Shown in pieces: positions 24,272-34,108 of a stretch of DNA of 64,000 nt. Made by a program: the position numbers and the translations under genes. Under the pieces are notes generated by a model. It saw only the letters and a list, made by a program, of their open reading frames with translations, was not told where the DNA came from and ran no database searches. The stretch's first letter is position 1, and the number at the start of each line of letters is the position of its first letter. This DNA is from Parachlamydiales bacterium (GTDB lineage: Bacteria > Chlamydiota > Chlamydiia > Chlamydiales > Rhabdochlamydiaceae), in the NCBI GenBank assembly GCA_003153295.1, contig PLXY01000011.1:1-64000 (forward strand), in the 5' to 3' direction.

Positions 24272-27200
24272 AAGGCTTCAGTAATCCATTTTTGTATTCT
24301 AAACTTGCATTATCACTTTCCTTATAAGTGATCGAATAGGCCCAATCAGCTTTGAGTGGACGGGGAAATTGACGTTCAACCAACGGAAAGTAGGGAAAAA
24401 ATTTTCTTACATTATGGCGATGGGCGGTAGCAGGAGCAGGAGTCGGCGGAGGTGTCGGCGGAAAGTGGAAATCCAAAACCAATCCCAAGGGAGGACTATT
24501 GATCTTATCGAAAATTTGTGTACGGATAGAAAGGTATTGGGCATAAGTTATACTCGTACTCTCGATATTGTCGACTCTACCATCAAAAGATACAGTGCTT
24601 GTTGAAGGCCAGATATCATTCGGGGTCCCTTCGAGCTGAGTAACATTAGTCATGCTAATGTAATTGCCGCCGATATTGCTAAAAGAATCCTGGTTCATAG
24701 AAACGACAGGACCCGCAACTCCAGTCCCCAGAACTTGCATCGCATCGTTAGTGATACCCGTGATGGTATTAAGTGCCATATGAACAGGAGGATTGGTCCC
24801 TGAAGTATCTAAAAAGGTCACAGCAGCAAATAAGATATCTCCTGATGTCGTCACGAAATTGGAAGTCACGGTCGATAAATTAGTTGTATCTTGAACGTAA
24901 ATCCCAATCTGATCCATCGTGGATACGTTATTATTTGTAATCGTGACAGTATCAACAGCATTTTCGCTTGCAATTCCATTGTTACTGTTACTGCATGTAT
25001 TTTGGTTGATGGTAATAGGCCCAGAGAAAGCTGTTAAAATGCAACTTGCATCAGTTAAAATACCAAGATGTTTCATACTAGTGATCGTATTATTAAAAAT
25101 AGTTCCCGAAGGTCCATTAGGTGCCACATTCCCCTCTGATTCGATACCATTGGGAGCAGCATCCTGCATTGGGGGAGTACTCGGATTTCCTGTGATGGTG
25201 TTATTAAAGATATTAAAGGTAAGTCCGCTCGTTCCCTCCATCGAGATTCCCTTTTTCTGGAAATTATTAATAGTGGAATTTGAAACTATCACGTTACTAG
25301 TTCCGGAATCGACCGCCGCTAAGATCCCATAAACAGTTTGATATCCTAATTCAGTACGGTTATAAATATTAGTCACTAGCACATGATCAATCACTCCACT
25401 CGTATTGTGATATGCAATCCCCACATATCCATCCGTCTGCAGGGAAGAACCCCCAATTAAATTAAGTCCGTTCACTTCTAGGTTGTTGATATTGACGCCT
25501 CCGGTAATCCCATCGGCCATGATAATCGGGAAGTAGGTAATAGCTGGACTTGTATTGAAAACAAAACTGTTAGTCGCAAGCATGGTGGGCGTTTCGATGA
25601 TCGTTGAACCCATGCCCTGACCTGTGAGAGTTAAAGGCTTCGTAATTTTCACCGCTTCTTGATAAGTTGTTGCTGCTAGAATAACGGTCCCGGTGCTAGC
25701 GACGACATCCACACCGTTTTGAACAGTACCGTTAGCTCCGACGTTCACAACGGTTGTTGTTGTTGGGCCAGAGGTGCTACCTGATAATACTCCAAGCGGC
25801 TGCAAGGTAATGGCAGCGTTTAGGTCAACGGTAGGCGCTTGGAGAGAAAGGCTTCCACTTCCGCTCGCAGGTGTAATTGGACTCACAATCGTGATTAAAG
25901 TAGTTGCTGCTAAAGTGACATTTCCAGTTTGGAGGAAACCTTGAACAGAGGTATTAGAAATAAGACTATTACATCCTGGCAAAGATGAAGCCGTATCAAG
26001 AGCGGGAGGGCCGGGGTAATCCCCTCCGCCTGCGCAATTATAGTTATAGGGTGGGGATGTGTTTGCGGTCACGGTGATAGAAGTTGGGTCGAAGAGAATG
26101 CTTCCGTTCTTTCCTGAAGGAGCAGTCAAATCTGGCACTATATAATCTAGTCCTTCAACGTAGCCTTTAGAGGAGACTTCCAATTTGCCTCCCTTTCCTT
26201 CCAGGCCTGCTCCTTTGGCTGAAATCAGAAGCCCTTCAATTTTAGTTGTTTGATCTGAAACCGGAATCTGTAACCCATCAATTTTAGTTGTTTGATCCGA
26301 CCAAACAACAACAGTGCCCCCATCTCCATCAACTCTAGCGTTGGCTGAAAGAATCACATCTTTACCGATAGTTACGGTCGATGCATTTATGATAGAAGTG
26401 TCTTCTCCTTTCCAGCCACCACCGAGAGAGATGGTTCCCCCGCCTTTATCTCCAGAAACATCAAACTTAGTGTTCGAAGCTAGCTGAACGTGATCTCCTG
26501 TTGCGACAACAGATCCGCTGTCTGCTTCATAAGAGCCGCCAAGTTTTACAGTTCCGCCTTCGGCTTTTAATATAATACGGCCGTTCTTTTCTTCGAGTGT
26601 CGTCGCACGGATAATTCCTTCGCTATTGATCGCCAGCGAATAAGGGTCGTTGCCATGTGCATGCAATTCCACTTTGACAGCTTCTATCACTCCCTTCATA
26701 TCAATATGAGGAGAATCGACAGGCTTTCTAATGAAGATCTCTTTGGAATCGGCTCCTTGAATCAGAACCGAAGATCCAGCCACCGCATGAACTTCTCCTG
26801 TCGCTGACTTCAGAGTTCCATAACTGCCGATATCTTTACCGATGAAGAAGATATTTCCTTCGCACTCAATGACTCCATTGACAAGGATAGATCCATTGGA
26901 AGATCCTTCAAAAGATAAGCTATCCCCTTGAATAAATGAGTCGTTATCGAGATTTAGTGTACTGACGATGAATTCATTGCAATTGATGTATGCGTCTTTC
27001 CCAACAACAATACCATTGGGGTTAATGAGAAAAATCTGGCCGTTGGAACTCAATTTTCCTAAGAGTTGAGATGGATCCTTCGACAAAACTCGGTTGAGCA
27101 TCGCGCTTTTCTTTCCTGGAAGCGAAATATTGACGATCTCATCGTTTAAAATTGTAAAACTTTGCCAGTCTACAATCGTTTTATCAGCAGCTGTGAGCTT

Positions 27201-27332
27201 GAGAGTCTTCTCCATCGCGTGCTGATCCATTTTCCCATGAACAACATGGCCGCCTGAAGGTTTCGCATCTAAGTTTGATGCGAGAAGGCATATGCCAAAA
27301 TATACAAAAATTGGAAGTTTTGAAAATTGCAT
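24219..27332 (-). CDS. Filamentous haemagglutinin-like exoprotein (TpsA)
   Basis: A 1037-residue secreted beta-helix protein, probable adhesin. After the signal peptide (about 1-23) comes the TPS domain (about 25-150) with GQIFLINPNGIVVGKDA, the NPNGI motif recognised by TpsB. Residues 150-400 are short beta repeats. The centre (about 520-950) is rich in Thr, Asn, Ser and Gly with NNTITG-like repeats typical of right-handed parallel beta-helices. A Pro-rich stretch (FPPTPPPTPAPATAHR, near 970) precedes the C terminus. No ribosome site at close distance (GGTGG is 17 nt up). Binding target unknown. Confidence 0.88.
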   Translation of the reverse strand: MQFSKLPIFVYFGICLLASNLDAKPSGGHVVHGKMDQHAMEKTLKLTAADKTIVDWQSFTILNDEIVNISLPGKKSAMLNRVLSKDPSQLLGKLSSNGQIFLINPNGIVVGKDAYINCNEFIVSTLNLDNDSFIQGDSLSFEGSSNGSILVNGVIECEGNIFFIGKDIGSYGTLKSATGEVHAVAGSSVLIQGADSKEIFIRKPVDSPHIDMKGVIEAVKVELHAHGNDPYSLAINSEGIIRATTLEEKNGRIILKAEGGTVKLGGSYEADSGSVVATGDHVQLASNTKFDVSGDKGGGTISLGGGWKGEDTSIINASTVTIGKDVILSANARVDGDGGTVVVWSDQTTKIDGLQIPVSDQTTKIEGLLISAKGAGLEGKGGKLEVSSKGYVEGLDYIVPDLTAPSGKNGSILFDPTSITVTANTSPPYNYNCAGGGDYPGPPALDTASSLPGCNSLISNTSVQGFLQTGNVTLAATTLITIVSPITPASGSGSLSLQAPTVDLNAAITLQPLGVLSGSTSGPTTTTVVNVGANGTVQNGVDVVASTGTVILAATTYQEAVKITKPLTLTGQGMGSTIIETPTMLATNSFVFNTSPAITYFPIIMADGITGGVNINNLEVNGLNLIGGSSLQTDGYVGIAYHNTSGVIDHVLVTNIYNRTELGYQTVYGILAAVDSGTSNVIVSNSTINNFQKKGISMEGTSGLTFNIFNNTITGNPSTPPMQDAAPNGIESEGNVAPNGPSGTIFNNTITSMKHLGILTDASCILTAFSGPITINQNTCSNSNNGIASENAVDTVTITNNNVSTMDQIGIYVQDTTNLSTVTSNFVTTSGDILFAAVTFLDTSGTNPPVHMALNTITGITNDAMQVLGTGVAGPVVSMNQDSFSNIGGNYISMTNVTQLEGTPNDIWPSTSTVSFDGRVDNIESTSITYAQYLSIRTQIFDKINSPPLGLVLDFHFPPTPPPTPAPATAHRHNVRKFFPYFPLVERQFPRPLKADWAYSITYKESDNASLEYKNGLLKPYDYLFINQDPATEKEDL

Positions 27333-27478
27333 AATTAAAATTTAATTACCACCTGCATCCGATCCTAGCGGAATTAAAACAGGCCGTCAATAATAAATTA
27401 GAAAAATTTTTTTATCTGAGAATTTCTATAGGAGATTTGAATGAATTTTCATCGCTTGTCTACCCCGTTTTTTGAAAA

Positions 27479-27500
27479 GACCTGATCACTTTTTGAGGTC
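27479..27500 (-). terminator. Weak terminator candidate after the Ppx-like gene
   Basis: On the minus strand GACCT, a 12-nt loop and AGGTC are followed by TTTTC, 13 bp beyond the Ppx-like stop codon. The stem is only 5 bp, so this is a weak call. Confidence 0.28.
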
Positions 27501-27512
27501 AAATAACGTGAA

Positions 27513-28514
27513 TTAGGGGTTCCAAAAAGGTCCGTGAGTCAAAGCGCCGTCCGCATTATTGACATGAATAATCTCCAACCTCTCGATCTGCAACCCCTCC
27601 ATAAATCCTAGGACCAGAATCGCATTGGAGGCTTCAACACAGGCAAAATCACCTCCGCCAAGATCTTCGTCCGTTTTGTTGATCAATGCATTGACAACAA
27701 CAGCCAATTCTTCCTGCGTAAAAGAAGTTTTGCCCACTATTTTAGAAATCGATTTAAAAACAGAGCCTACTCCTATAATGGAGTGAGTGGCTTTGATTTT
27801 ATTTTGAAATGACGGATCGACTTTTTCTGAAAGATACCGTCCATAGGCTAGAGCCTGACCCACATCTACAGCAGAGATAGGATTAGGGCTGTTGTATTCA
27901 TCGATGGAACGGCCTTGGATTTTTTCTATTATATAATCCCTAAACGGGCCAGAACCTTCATTGCTGCCATCGATATGGCATATACCCTCGAGATCTGTTC
28001 CTACAAACTGAATACTCCTTCCGCCTACATCCCAAACTAAAAGATGTTGGGGTGCAGTTTCTATTTTCGCCAAAACAGCCAGGAAAGGAAGCGTTCCCTC
28101 CAATAATTGATCGATGACATGCACCTTAATACCTGTCTCTTCCTGGATCTCTTGCGCAAACTCTAGACCATTTTTCGCATGACGAAAAGCCGCTGTAGCT
28201 ACTGCCACAATCCCATCGGGATTAAATACCCGAGATTTTTCAATAGCCTTTTTAAAGGCTTCAAGTCCTTTAGCCTTGATTTCCTCAGAGAAGTGGGAAT
28301 TTTTTCTTAGACTCTGATGAAAATTGACGAAGAACTGTTCAGTATGGACAATCTTAACGATTTTACCTGTTTCTAAGTTGACTTCTGCAACTTGCAGTTT
28401 GGGTCCCCCTGTCCCCAGATCAATGGCAGCTCGTACCGCAATAGGACTTGCGGCAGCAACTAGCGTAAAACTTACAAATACGCTGAGGATAAATCCGAAG
28501 AATCTACTGTACAT
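27513..28514 (-). CDS. Exported Ppx/GppA-family phosphatase-like protein
   Basis: Belongs to the exopolyphosphatase/guanosine pentaphosphate phosphatase family (ASKHA fold): RAAIDLGTGGPKLQV (phosphate-1 loop, usually DLGSNS), IVAVATAAFRHAKNG and LLVWDVGGRSIQF (phosphate-2 loop, usually DIGGGS). It is 333 residues long, covering only the catalytic half of larger Ppx enzymes. Unusually, it starts with a signal peptide (about 1-25, FILSVFVSFTLVAAASP), so it should act in the periplasm or be secreted. Changes in both phosphate loops leave activity open. It lies between the TPS pair and the autotransporter. Confidence 0.78.
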   Translation of the reverse strand: MYSRFFGFILSVFVSFTLVAAASPIAVRAAIDLGTGGPKLQVAEVNLETGKIVKIVHTEQFFVNFHQSLRKNSHFSEEIKAKGLEAFKKAIEKSRVFNPDGIVAVATAAFRHAKNGLEFAQEIQEETGIKVHVIDQLLEGTLPFLAVLAKIETAPQHLLVWDVGGRSIQFVGTDLEGICHIDGSNEGSGPFRDYIIEKIQGRSIDEYNSPNPISAVDVGQALAYGRYLSEKVDPSFQNKIKATHSIIGVGSVFKSISKIVGKTSFTQEELAVVVNALINKTDEDLGGGDFACVEASNAILVLGFMEGLQIERLEIIHVNNADGALTHGPFWNP

Positions 28515-28809
28515 ATTCGACCTTACCTCTTAAGCAAATTTGCTGACTTATTTCGGAGATTTTTTCAAAAATTCAGACAGAAGAGAAATCCATTTGAATG
28601 ACTTCATATATTCCAGTCACTACAAGGGTTACACTCCCTGACTAAATATCATAAAATTTTACACTGAAGGATCGTAATCTCAAATATGATTCTTTGGCCT
28701 GAAGCTATAAATACTCTTGATTTATCACTGCGCACGGTTAGCAGACCCCATCACGCATTGTAGATTTAGAGATTACTAGAGTTTAAAAAATTCAAATATT
28801 TCAAGATTT

Positions 28810-31800
28810 TCAGAAAAACTTACCAACTTTGAATTGTACTTCATTAGATATATAGCCTGAGCCGATCTCTCCATCATAGGCAAACATTCCAAAAAATCCG
28901 TTCTTACCTTTGATAAGACCAGCTATTCCCAAGGTAAATAGATTTTGATGATCTTTGAATGATTCAACGGTAAAGGATGAGGGAATGTCCACAAGAGCTG
29001 CGGTGATAGCTCCTATTTTATGAGGAGCCTTATTGACATAAGCGGCTACCTCTCTCATAACAAAAGTGCCCCAATTACGATCAAAATTTTGATAAAGACG
29101 GAGTCCCAACTCGCTGCGAAGCATTGAAGAGGTCCGATTTCTCTGTTTAGCATTGAAGGCTTTTCCGCCCCGTTCTTTGAAATCGTCTTGCCAATTTACG
29201 ACCCAATCAAAGAGAGCAAAAGGTTCAAAGACGAACCAGCCGAACCGTTTGAAGTCGTAGCCAACACCCAATTGCGGCACGAGTTGGTAAGTATGAAATG
29301 AGCTCGAAGCCGTCGCCTTAAATCCTGGAAAGTCAATATGTCGATGGTTATTGATATGGTTATAAGCTGCAGTAAGGGCCGTCTCAATATATGCATTATA
29401 GAAATAGGCAGTTGCATAAGGCGCTAAAACAACTGAATTGATTTCCCCTTTTCCGCTGTTATGATGTTCATGGTAATTGCTATGGATATAGGAAGTTGCA
29501 ATCCCAATCATCCCATTTTCTGTACAGAACCGATCATAACCGAGAACAATTCCTTCAGAATTGAATTTAAAGCCAGGGGTCTGATCTTGAGCCTTCTGAC
29601 TTGAAAATTCAGCAAAACCATCGAGCCAAAGGGCATTTTTTTCTTCCTTTTCAGCCGCTTTAACTAGGCTTCCTTGTGGAAGATTCTCTTCTGGAATAAC
29701 AGCCATTAAAGTATCAGGGTTAAATTTGTCTCCTACAAACGCAATAGGTCTTGGACTTTTCGAACCAAACATATGGCTATAGTGCATATCCGAAAAATGA
29801 GTTCCTATGATGTTGTGAAAAGAGAAAAGCATATTATCTGTGATGAAAATGGGAATTCCATTTCTTAACGGGGATGCTGACTTTAGAGCATCTTTGAGCG
29901 TCTCGCCTGATAAGACAGATAATAGCTGCTCAGCTTGTGAATTTGGGCCCTCTTTATTGATATAGTTACCAAAAGTCAGAGCATTGCCAGAAATACCATC
30001 TAGCAACATGAACCGACGATATAATAGCTGCACAAGATTAGGTTGCTGTAAAAGACTGAAATGGAAACCAGGAAGCCCACCTAAAACATTTGGATCAAAG
30101 CTGCCAGATATACTTGCAGCGGTTAGAATGTCATAACTTCCTGTTGCAGGATAATTTCCCGCATCTTGAATAACTTGAACCGAACCTGCAAGAGTTGCAG
30201 CTCCTGTAACAACGATCTTGGATCCCGCCGTTGGATCAATTTCAATATTTGTCAAAGAACCTGAATTTAAAGTCAACGATCCTACGGTAATAGTGCCGAT
30301 TGGATTGCCTGGAGAGATCGTTCCACCGCTTTGGATTAAAACATTACCCCCTATATTCCCTGTTCCTTTGAGTACCGCGCTATTATTGACCATGACATCG
30401 CCGGGAATAGAGCCATTTACAGTCATAAACCCAGCAGTCACTGTCGAAAGGCCTGTATACGTCGCAGTCCCTGTAATTATTAAAGTGCCTGGTCCGTATT
30501 TGATTAAGGGACGAGATCCAGTTAAAACCGATGCATCAGGAGTTGAGTCGTTATTGGCAAGGCCAAATTGAAGCACTGTTGCTTGAGGGAAGTTACTCGT
30601 GACATCGTACATGAGCCAAGTCCCGCGACCAAAGGCCGAGGCAAATAGCGCGTCAGCCTTGGAATTATAGATAGCCTGGTTAATCATCGTATTGGGCAAT
30701 CCAAGGCCAAAAAGACGAAAGTTTGATAACGTTCCTGCATTATCGCTATCAGCAACGGCCAGAGGACTCAATGTACCATCCGTACTGAGACCACCGATAA
30801 AAAGAGCATTTACTCCGTTATTGGAGAGGAATTCCAAAGAAAAGGGACGAATAAAATTCGCAGGAAGTGAGGCGGTAATATTGGTAAAATTTGTGCCTGT
30901 ATCTATAGTCTCATAGAGATTTACTGCGTCAACAATAAAAAATCGTTGCACTGTACGTGCATCAAATCTTACATCTGCAGGACTGCCTCCGGGATAACCA
31001 GGCAGGTTCGCAAGAGGTGTTAATGTAGCATTATTTGTAAAGAATACCGTGGACGTCGTTGTGCCGACAAGAAGAGCATCGGGAGCATCTTGTACTCCAT
31101 AAGCAAGAGGTCCCACGTCACCCATGATAGTTGAACCGACTGTGGTGATGTGCAAAGACGAACTTACAAGGTCATCCTGAGCAATTGCTGCATCTCCAGA
31201 GGCGCCAAAAGCGATCTTCGTTGGATCGATACGATTAAGAACAAAATAACTATGAAAAGGGAATGAAGGTAAAGGGAGATGTCCTCTTAAAGTTAAGGGT
31301 TGTATGGGTCCCATGATGCCATTGCTAACTGTCGCACGATTTAAATTTCCTAGTGCTTGGGTAGAAGAATAGTAGTAACTCACACTACTACTGGAGGTAT
31401 CATTGATCATAGCATTAATCCCATCACCACCAAAGGGATATACAATCCAGGAGAGTTGGTTAGGAAAATTTTGGAAATTTATTGAGCCATCTTGAGCAGA
31501 ATCTAGAATCAGATTATTGTTGGCGTCATAAGCTCCGGTGTAACTTTGATAGAGCGATAAGTTCCCATTGATACTCGTCCAATTACCCGTTGTTCCTGGA
31601 AGATCTGAACGGAGAACCAAATTACCATCGTTTCCCAGTATAAGATTGCCTGGGCCATTGAAAGCAAGAACACGTGAATCCGCATGAGGTGATGAACCAT
31701 CTGCTCCGAGCTCAAGATTGATCGCAATCGTATCACTTCCGGAAAGTTGCAACTCCCATATAGTAGCCGGCTCACTTGGTAGATCATCATTACCTGATCC

Positions 31801-32844
31801 GGATGCATAGACAATGGTGGGATTTACAGGATCTATCGCAACAGCTGAATTGATTGTTCCTTGTCCATCTGGATTAAATCCACCATCAGCTGTTACCGCA
31901 CTTAAATCGAGTTGCGTCCAAGTCACTCCGCTATTCAAAGACAGAAAGATACCGAGTAATTGTCCTCCACTATTAGGTCCCGCAGCCGTATCTATAACAC
32001 CTACAACAATCGAGCCACTGGGCCCTGTTGCAACTTTGAGAACGGTTTGTGTCATATTATTGATGATCCCGCCGCTGTTAGCGGAGGTAAAAATAGGCGT
32101 GAACGTTGTTCCTTGGTTGGTGGTACTATACAAAGCTGTAGATAACGTGTTTATCGCTGAAGTAGTAGCGACATAAATGGTATTCGGATTTCCAAGAGGA
32201 GTTACAATAGCAGTAATGGGCTCTGTTCCTAAAGCGGCACCCGAGACAGGAATTTCAGTAAAAGTTGTTCCTCGATCTATACTTTTATATAAACCACCGG
32301 GTTGCAATATTGCTCGGGGTTCAAATGTTCCAGCTAGAAGAAAACTTCCTTGGGCAACTACGCTGACGACACTTTCTCCGGATAGTGTTGTATTTCCTGG
32401 CAATTGGTTCCAAGAATTTCCTCCGTCTTGTGAATAGAGAGCTCCGATCCTTTGCCCCCCTGCTCTAGCAAGCGAGGGACCCGAGCCATTGAGTATTCCA
32501 TTATTCGTCACACCGACTCCTGCAATGAGGGTCTGGGCTGAAGAATCCGTGAGATCATAAGCAAGCACTGCAATCGAAAGTGAGTCTAGGTGGTCAGTCA
32601 AGGGGGTCCAAGATAATCCTAAATTATTAGTACGCCAGATCCCTCCATTACAACCACCAGCAAATAAAGTATTGGGGTCAATAGGGCTGATAGCTAACGC
32701 TTGAACAGATCCAGATAAGGTGCTTGAAGGTCCCCGAAATTGGCTGGCCTGCGGCCCCTGCGTTATAAATGTCTGGGATGCTGCGCAAAGAGGAAAGCAT
32801 AAGATGTAAGCGGGCAAAGCTTTAAAAATTGCACCTAATCGCAT
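28810..32844 (-). CDS. Type V autotransporter with BNR/beta-propeller passenger
   Basis: A 1344-residue surface protein. From ATG 32844 (AAGG upstream): signal peptide (about 1-23), then about 750 residues with repeated sialidase/VPS10-type motifs (WRTNNLGLSWTPL, YSQDGGNSWNQLPGN, KSIDRGTTFTEIPV, STTNQGTTFTPIF, LSLNSGVTWTQLD), a PATR beta-helix linker (YGPGTLIITGTATYTGLSTV through ISPGNPIGTITVGSL, about 805-890), and an autotransporter barrel (about 1065-1344) ending in Phe. It was likely transported through its own barrel. In C. trachomatis the pmpA-C genes lie beside the same metal ABC transporter (from memory), so this may be the positional counterpart. 28515-28809 downstream of it holds no gene. 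Confidence 0.87.
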   Translation of the reverse strand: MRLGAIFKALPAYILCFPLCAASQTFITQGPQASQFRGPSSTLSGSVQALAISPIDPNTLFAGGCNGGIWRTNNLGLSWTPLTDHLDSLSIAVLAYDLTDSSAQTLIAGVGVTNNGILNGSGPSLARAGGQRIGALYSQDGGNSWNQLPGNTTLSGESVVSVVAQGSFLLAGTFEPRAILQPGGLYKSIDRGTTFTEIPVSGAALGTEPITAIVTPLGNPNTIYVATTSAINTLSTALYSTTNQGTTFTPIFTSANSGGIINNMTQTVLKVATGPSGSIVVGVIDTAAGPNSGGQLLGIFLSLNSGVTWTQLDLSAVTADGGFNPDGQGTINSAVAIDPVNPTIVYASGSGNDDLPSEPATIWELQLSGSDTIAINLELGADGSSPHADSRVLAFNGPGNLILGNDGNLVLRSDLPGTTGNWTSINGNLSLYQSYTGAYDANNNLILDSAQDGSINFQNFPNQLSWIVYPFGGDGINAMINDTSSSSVSYYYSSTQALGNLNRATVSNGIMGPIQPLTLRGHLPLPSFPFHSYFVLNRIDPTKIAFGASGDAAIAQDDLVSSSLHITTVGSTIMGDVGPLAYGVQDAPDALLVGTTTSTVFFTNNATLTPLANLPGYPGGSPADVRFDARTVQRFFIVDAVNLYETIDTGTNFTNITASLPANFIRPFSLEFLSNNGVNALFIGGLSTDGTLSPLAVADSDNAGTLSNFRLFGLGLPNTMINQAIYNSKADALFASAFGRGTWLMYDVTSNFPQATVLQFGLANNDSTPDASVLTGSRPLIKYGPGTLIITGTATYTGLSTVTAGFMTVNGSIPGDVMVNNSAVLKGTGNIGGNVLIQSGGTISPGNPIGTITVGSLTLNSGSLTNIEIDPTAGSKIVVTGAATLAGSVQVIQDAGNYPATGSYDILTAASISGSFDPNVLGGLPGFHFSLLQQPNLVQLLYRRFMLLDGISGNALTFGNYINKEGPNSQAEQLLSVLSGETLKDALKSASPLRNGIPIFITDNMLFSFHNIIGTHFSDMHYSHMFGSKSPRPIAFVGDKFNPDTLMAVIPEENLPQGSLVKAAEKEEKNALWLDGFAEFSSQKAQDQTPGFKFNSEGIVLGYDRFCTENGMIGIATSYIHSNYHEHHNSGKGEINSVVLAPYATAYFYNAYIETALTAAYNHINNHRHIDFPGFKATASSSFHTYQLVPQLGVGYDFKRFGWFVFEPFALFDWVVNWQDDFKERGGKAFNAKQRNRTSSMLRSELGLRLYQNFDRNWGTFVMREVAAYVNKAPHKIGAITAALVDIPSSFTVESFKDHQNLFTLGIAGLIKGKNGFFGMFAYDGEIGSGYISNEVQFKVGKFF

Positions 32845-33087
32845 ATATAAATCCTTATTAATACTTTGATATAGAACCAAGAAAAATTAAATGACAGAAC
32901 AAACCAAAAAAATATTTATTTTTTTACTATTTATATACGTTAGACGATGTAGACGGCTTTGAAAAAATTTTCGAAAAGAATTGAACTAGAAGCAGAGAAA
33001 ATGGGCTCTGACTGAAGACAAATGCCCTACACAGATCGATACCCTTGACCTGTTTAAAGGAACAAGGGTTCGAATAGATTGTACTGT

Positions 33088-33174
33088 CGGAGGAGGTGGG
33101 ATTCGAACCCACGAAACACTTTCGTGTTTACACGCTTTCCAAGCGTGCTCCATCGGCCACTCGGACACTCCTCC
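33088..33174 (-). tRNA. tRNA-Ser (anticodon GGA)
   Basis: An 87-nt class II tRNA. The acceptor stem is GGAGGAG / CTCCTCC with G as discriminator. The anticodon stem-loop CACGC-TTGGAAA-GCGTG gives GGA, reading UCC and UCU. There is a long variable arm (AACACGAAAGTGTT) and a T-arm GTGGGTTCGAATCCCAC. CCA is not encoded. The rest of 32845-33253 contains nothing else that I can support. Confidence 0.96.
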
Positions 33175-33253
33175 ATGACAAGGTGACTAGGCTACCCAAC
33201 TTTTAATTAAGTGACAAGATTTTCTAATGTTCTGTATTATTTTGTTCATTCCC

Positions 33254-34108
33254 ATGCGAAAATTCTTACTATTATTTTTACTCTTTTTAGGAAGCTGTTT
33301 TGCTCCATCAAGTAAATCCTCTAAACCCGTCATTCTCGTGACGATACCCCCCTATGCGTATTTTGTGCAGCAGATCGCAGGAGATTTGGTTTCCATTGAG
33401 GTTTTTGTTCCCCCAGGAGCTAACCCGCATATTTATGAACCCAGCCCTAAGCAAGTCGAAAAATTTGCTCAGGCCAAGCTATGGTTCCGTTACGGCGATA
33501 CCATTGAACAAAAAATTTTACCTTTTCTTCAAAAAAGCCATGTCAAAGATATAGACCTCTCTAAAGGCATCCATCTTTTGTCTGCTACTGAACATACCTG
33601 CGCTGATCACGTGCATGAAGGAAAAGACCTCCATGTATGGATCGATCCTCATTTAGCGTTGAAACAGGTTAAAAAAATCAGCGAAGAACTCAGCCGTCTA
33701 TGGCCTGAGCATGAAAAACTTTTTGAAAAAAACACTGCAGATCTCGTTCAACGTTTGGAAGCCCTGGACCAAGAGATCAAAACAGAGATGAAGCCTTTAA
33801 AAGGCAGCACCCTGCTCCTTTCTCATCCTGCATTGGGCTATTATTGTGAAAGATATGGACTTCATCAACTTTCCGTCGAATGTGAAGGAAAAGATCCGTT
33901 GCCTAAGCAAGTCGCCCATGTGGTTAAAGAGGCCCAAGAGAAAGGGGTCAAAGTTATTTTTATTGAACCTCAATATAATAATAAGGGGGCTTCTTTGATT
34001 GCGCAAAAGTTACAGCTTCCCATCTATCAAATCGATCCTTATGCTCTAAATTATTTCGAGACGATGCAGGATATCTCTAATTCTATTGTAAAATACTATG
34101 GCCATTAA
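33254..34108 (+). CDS. Metal ABC transporter substrate-binding lipoprotein (ZnuA/TroA type)
   Basis: Captures Zn2+, Mn2+ or Fe2+ in the periplasm. The start at ATG 33254 gives a lipoprotein signal (KFLLLFLLFLGSC, Cys at residue 16). Family landmarks: VTIPPYAYFVQQIAGD, the first metal His in GANPHIYEPSPKQ, a His-containing loop (CADHVHEGKDLHVWIDP), SHPALGYYCERYGL, and the final IDPYALN. The His-rich loop between domains favours zinc but is short. It overlaps the ATPase gene by 11 bp. The order binding protein-ATPase-permease-rplU region matches Chlamydia. Confidence 0.9.
   Translation: MRKFLLLFLLFLGSCFAPSSKSSKPVILVTIPPYAYFVQQIAGDLVSIEVFVPPGANPHIYEPSPKQVEKFAQAKLWFRYGDTIEQKILPFLQKSHVKDIDLSKGIHLLSATEHTCADHVHEGKDLHVWIDPHLALKQVKKISEELSRLWPEHEKLFEKNTADLVQRLEALDQEIKTEMKPLKGSTLLLSHPALGYYCERYGLHQLSVECEGKDPLPKQVAHVVKEAQEKGVKVIFIEPQYNNKGASLIAQKLQLPIYQIDPYALNYFETMQDISNSIVKYYGH

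Noticed and set aside
24919-25332. 137-codon plus-strand frame inside tpsA
   Set aside because: Hydrophobic product is a by-product of the Thr/Asn-rich repeats on the other strand.
32927-33168. Two minus-strand frames of about 60 codons over the tRNA-Ser
   Set aside because: They read through a well-formed tRNA gene; no ribosome sites.
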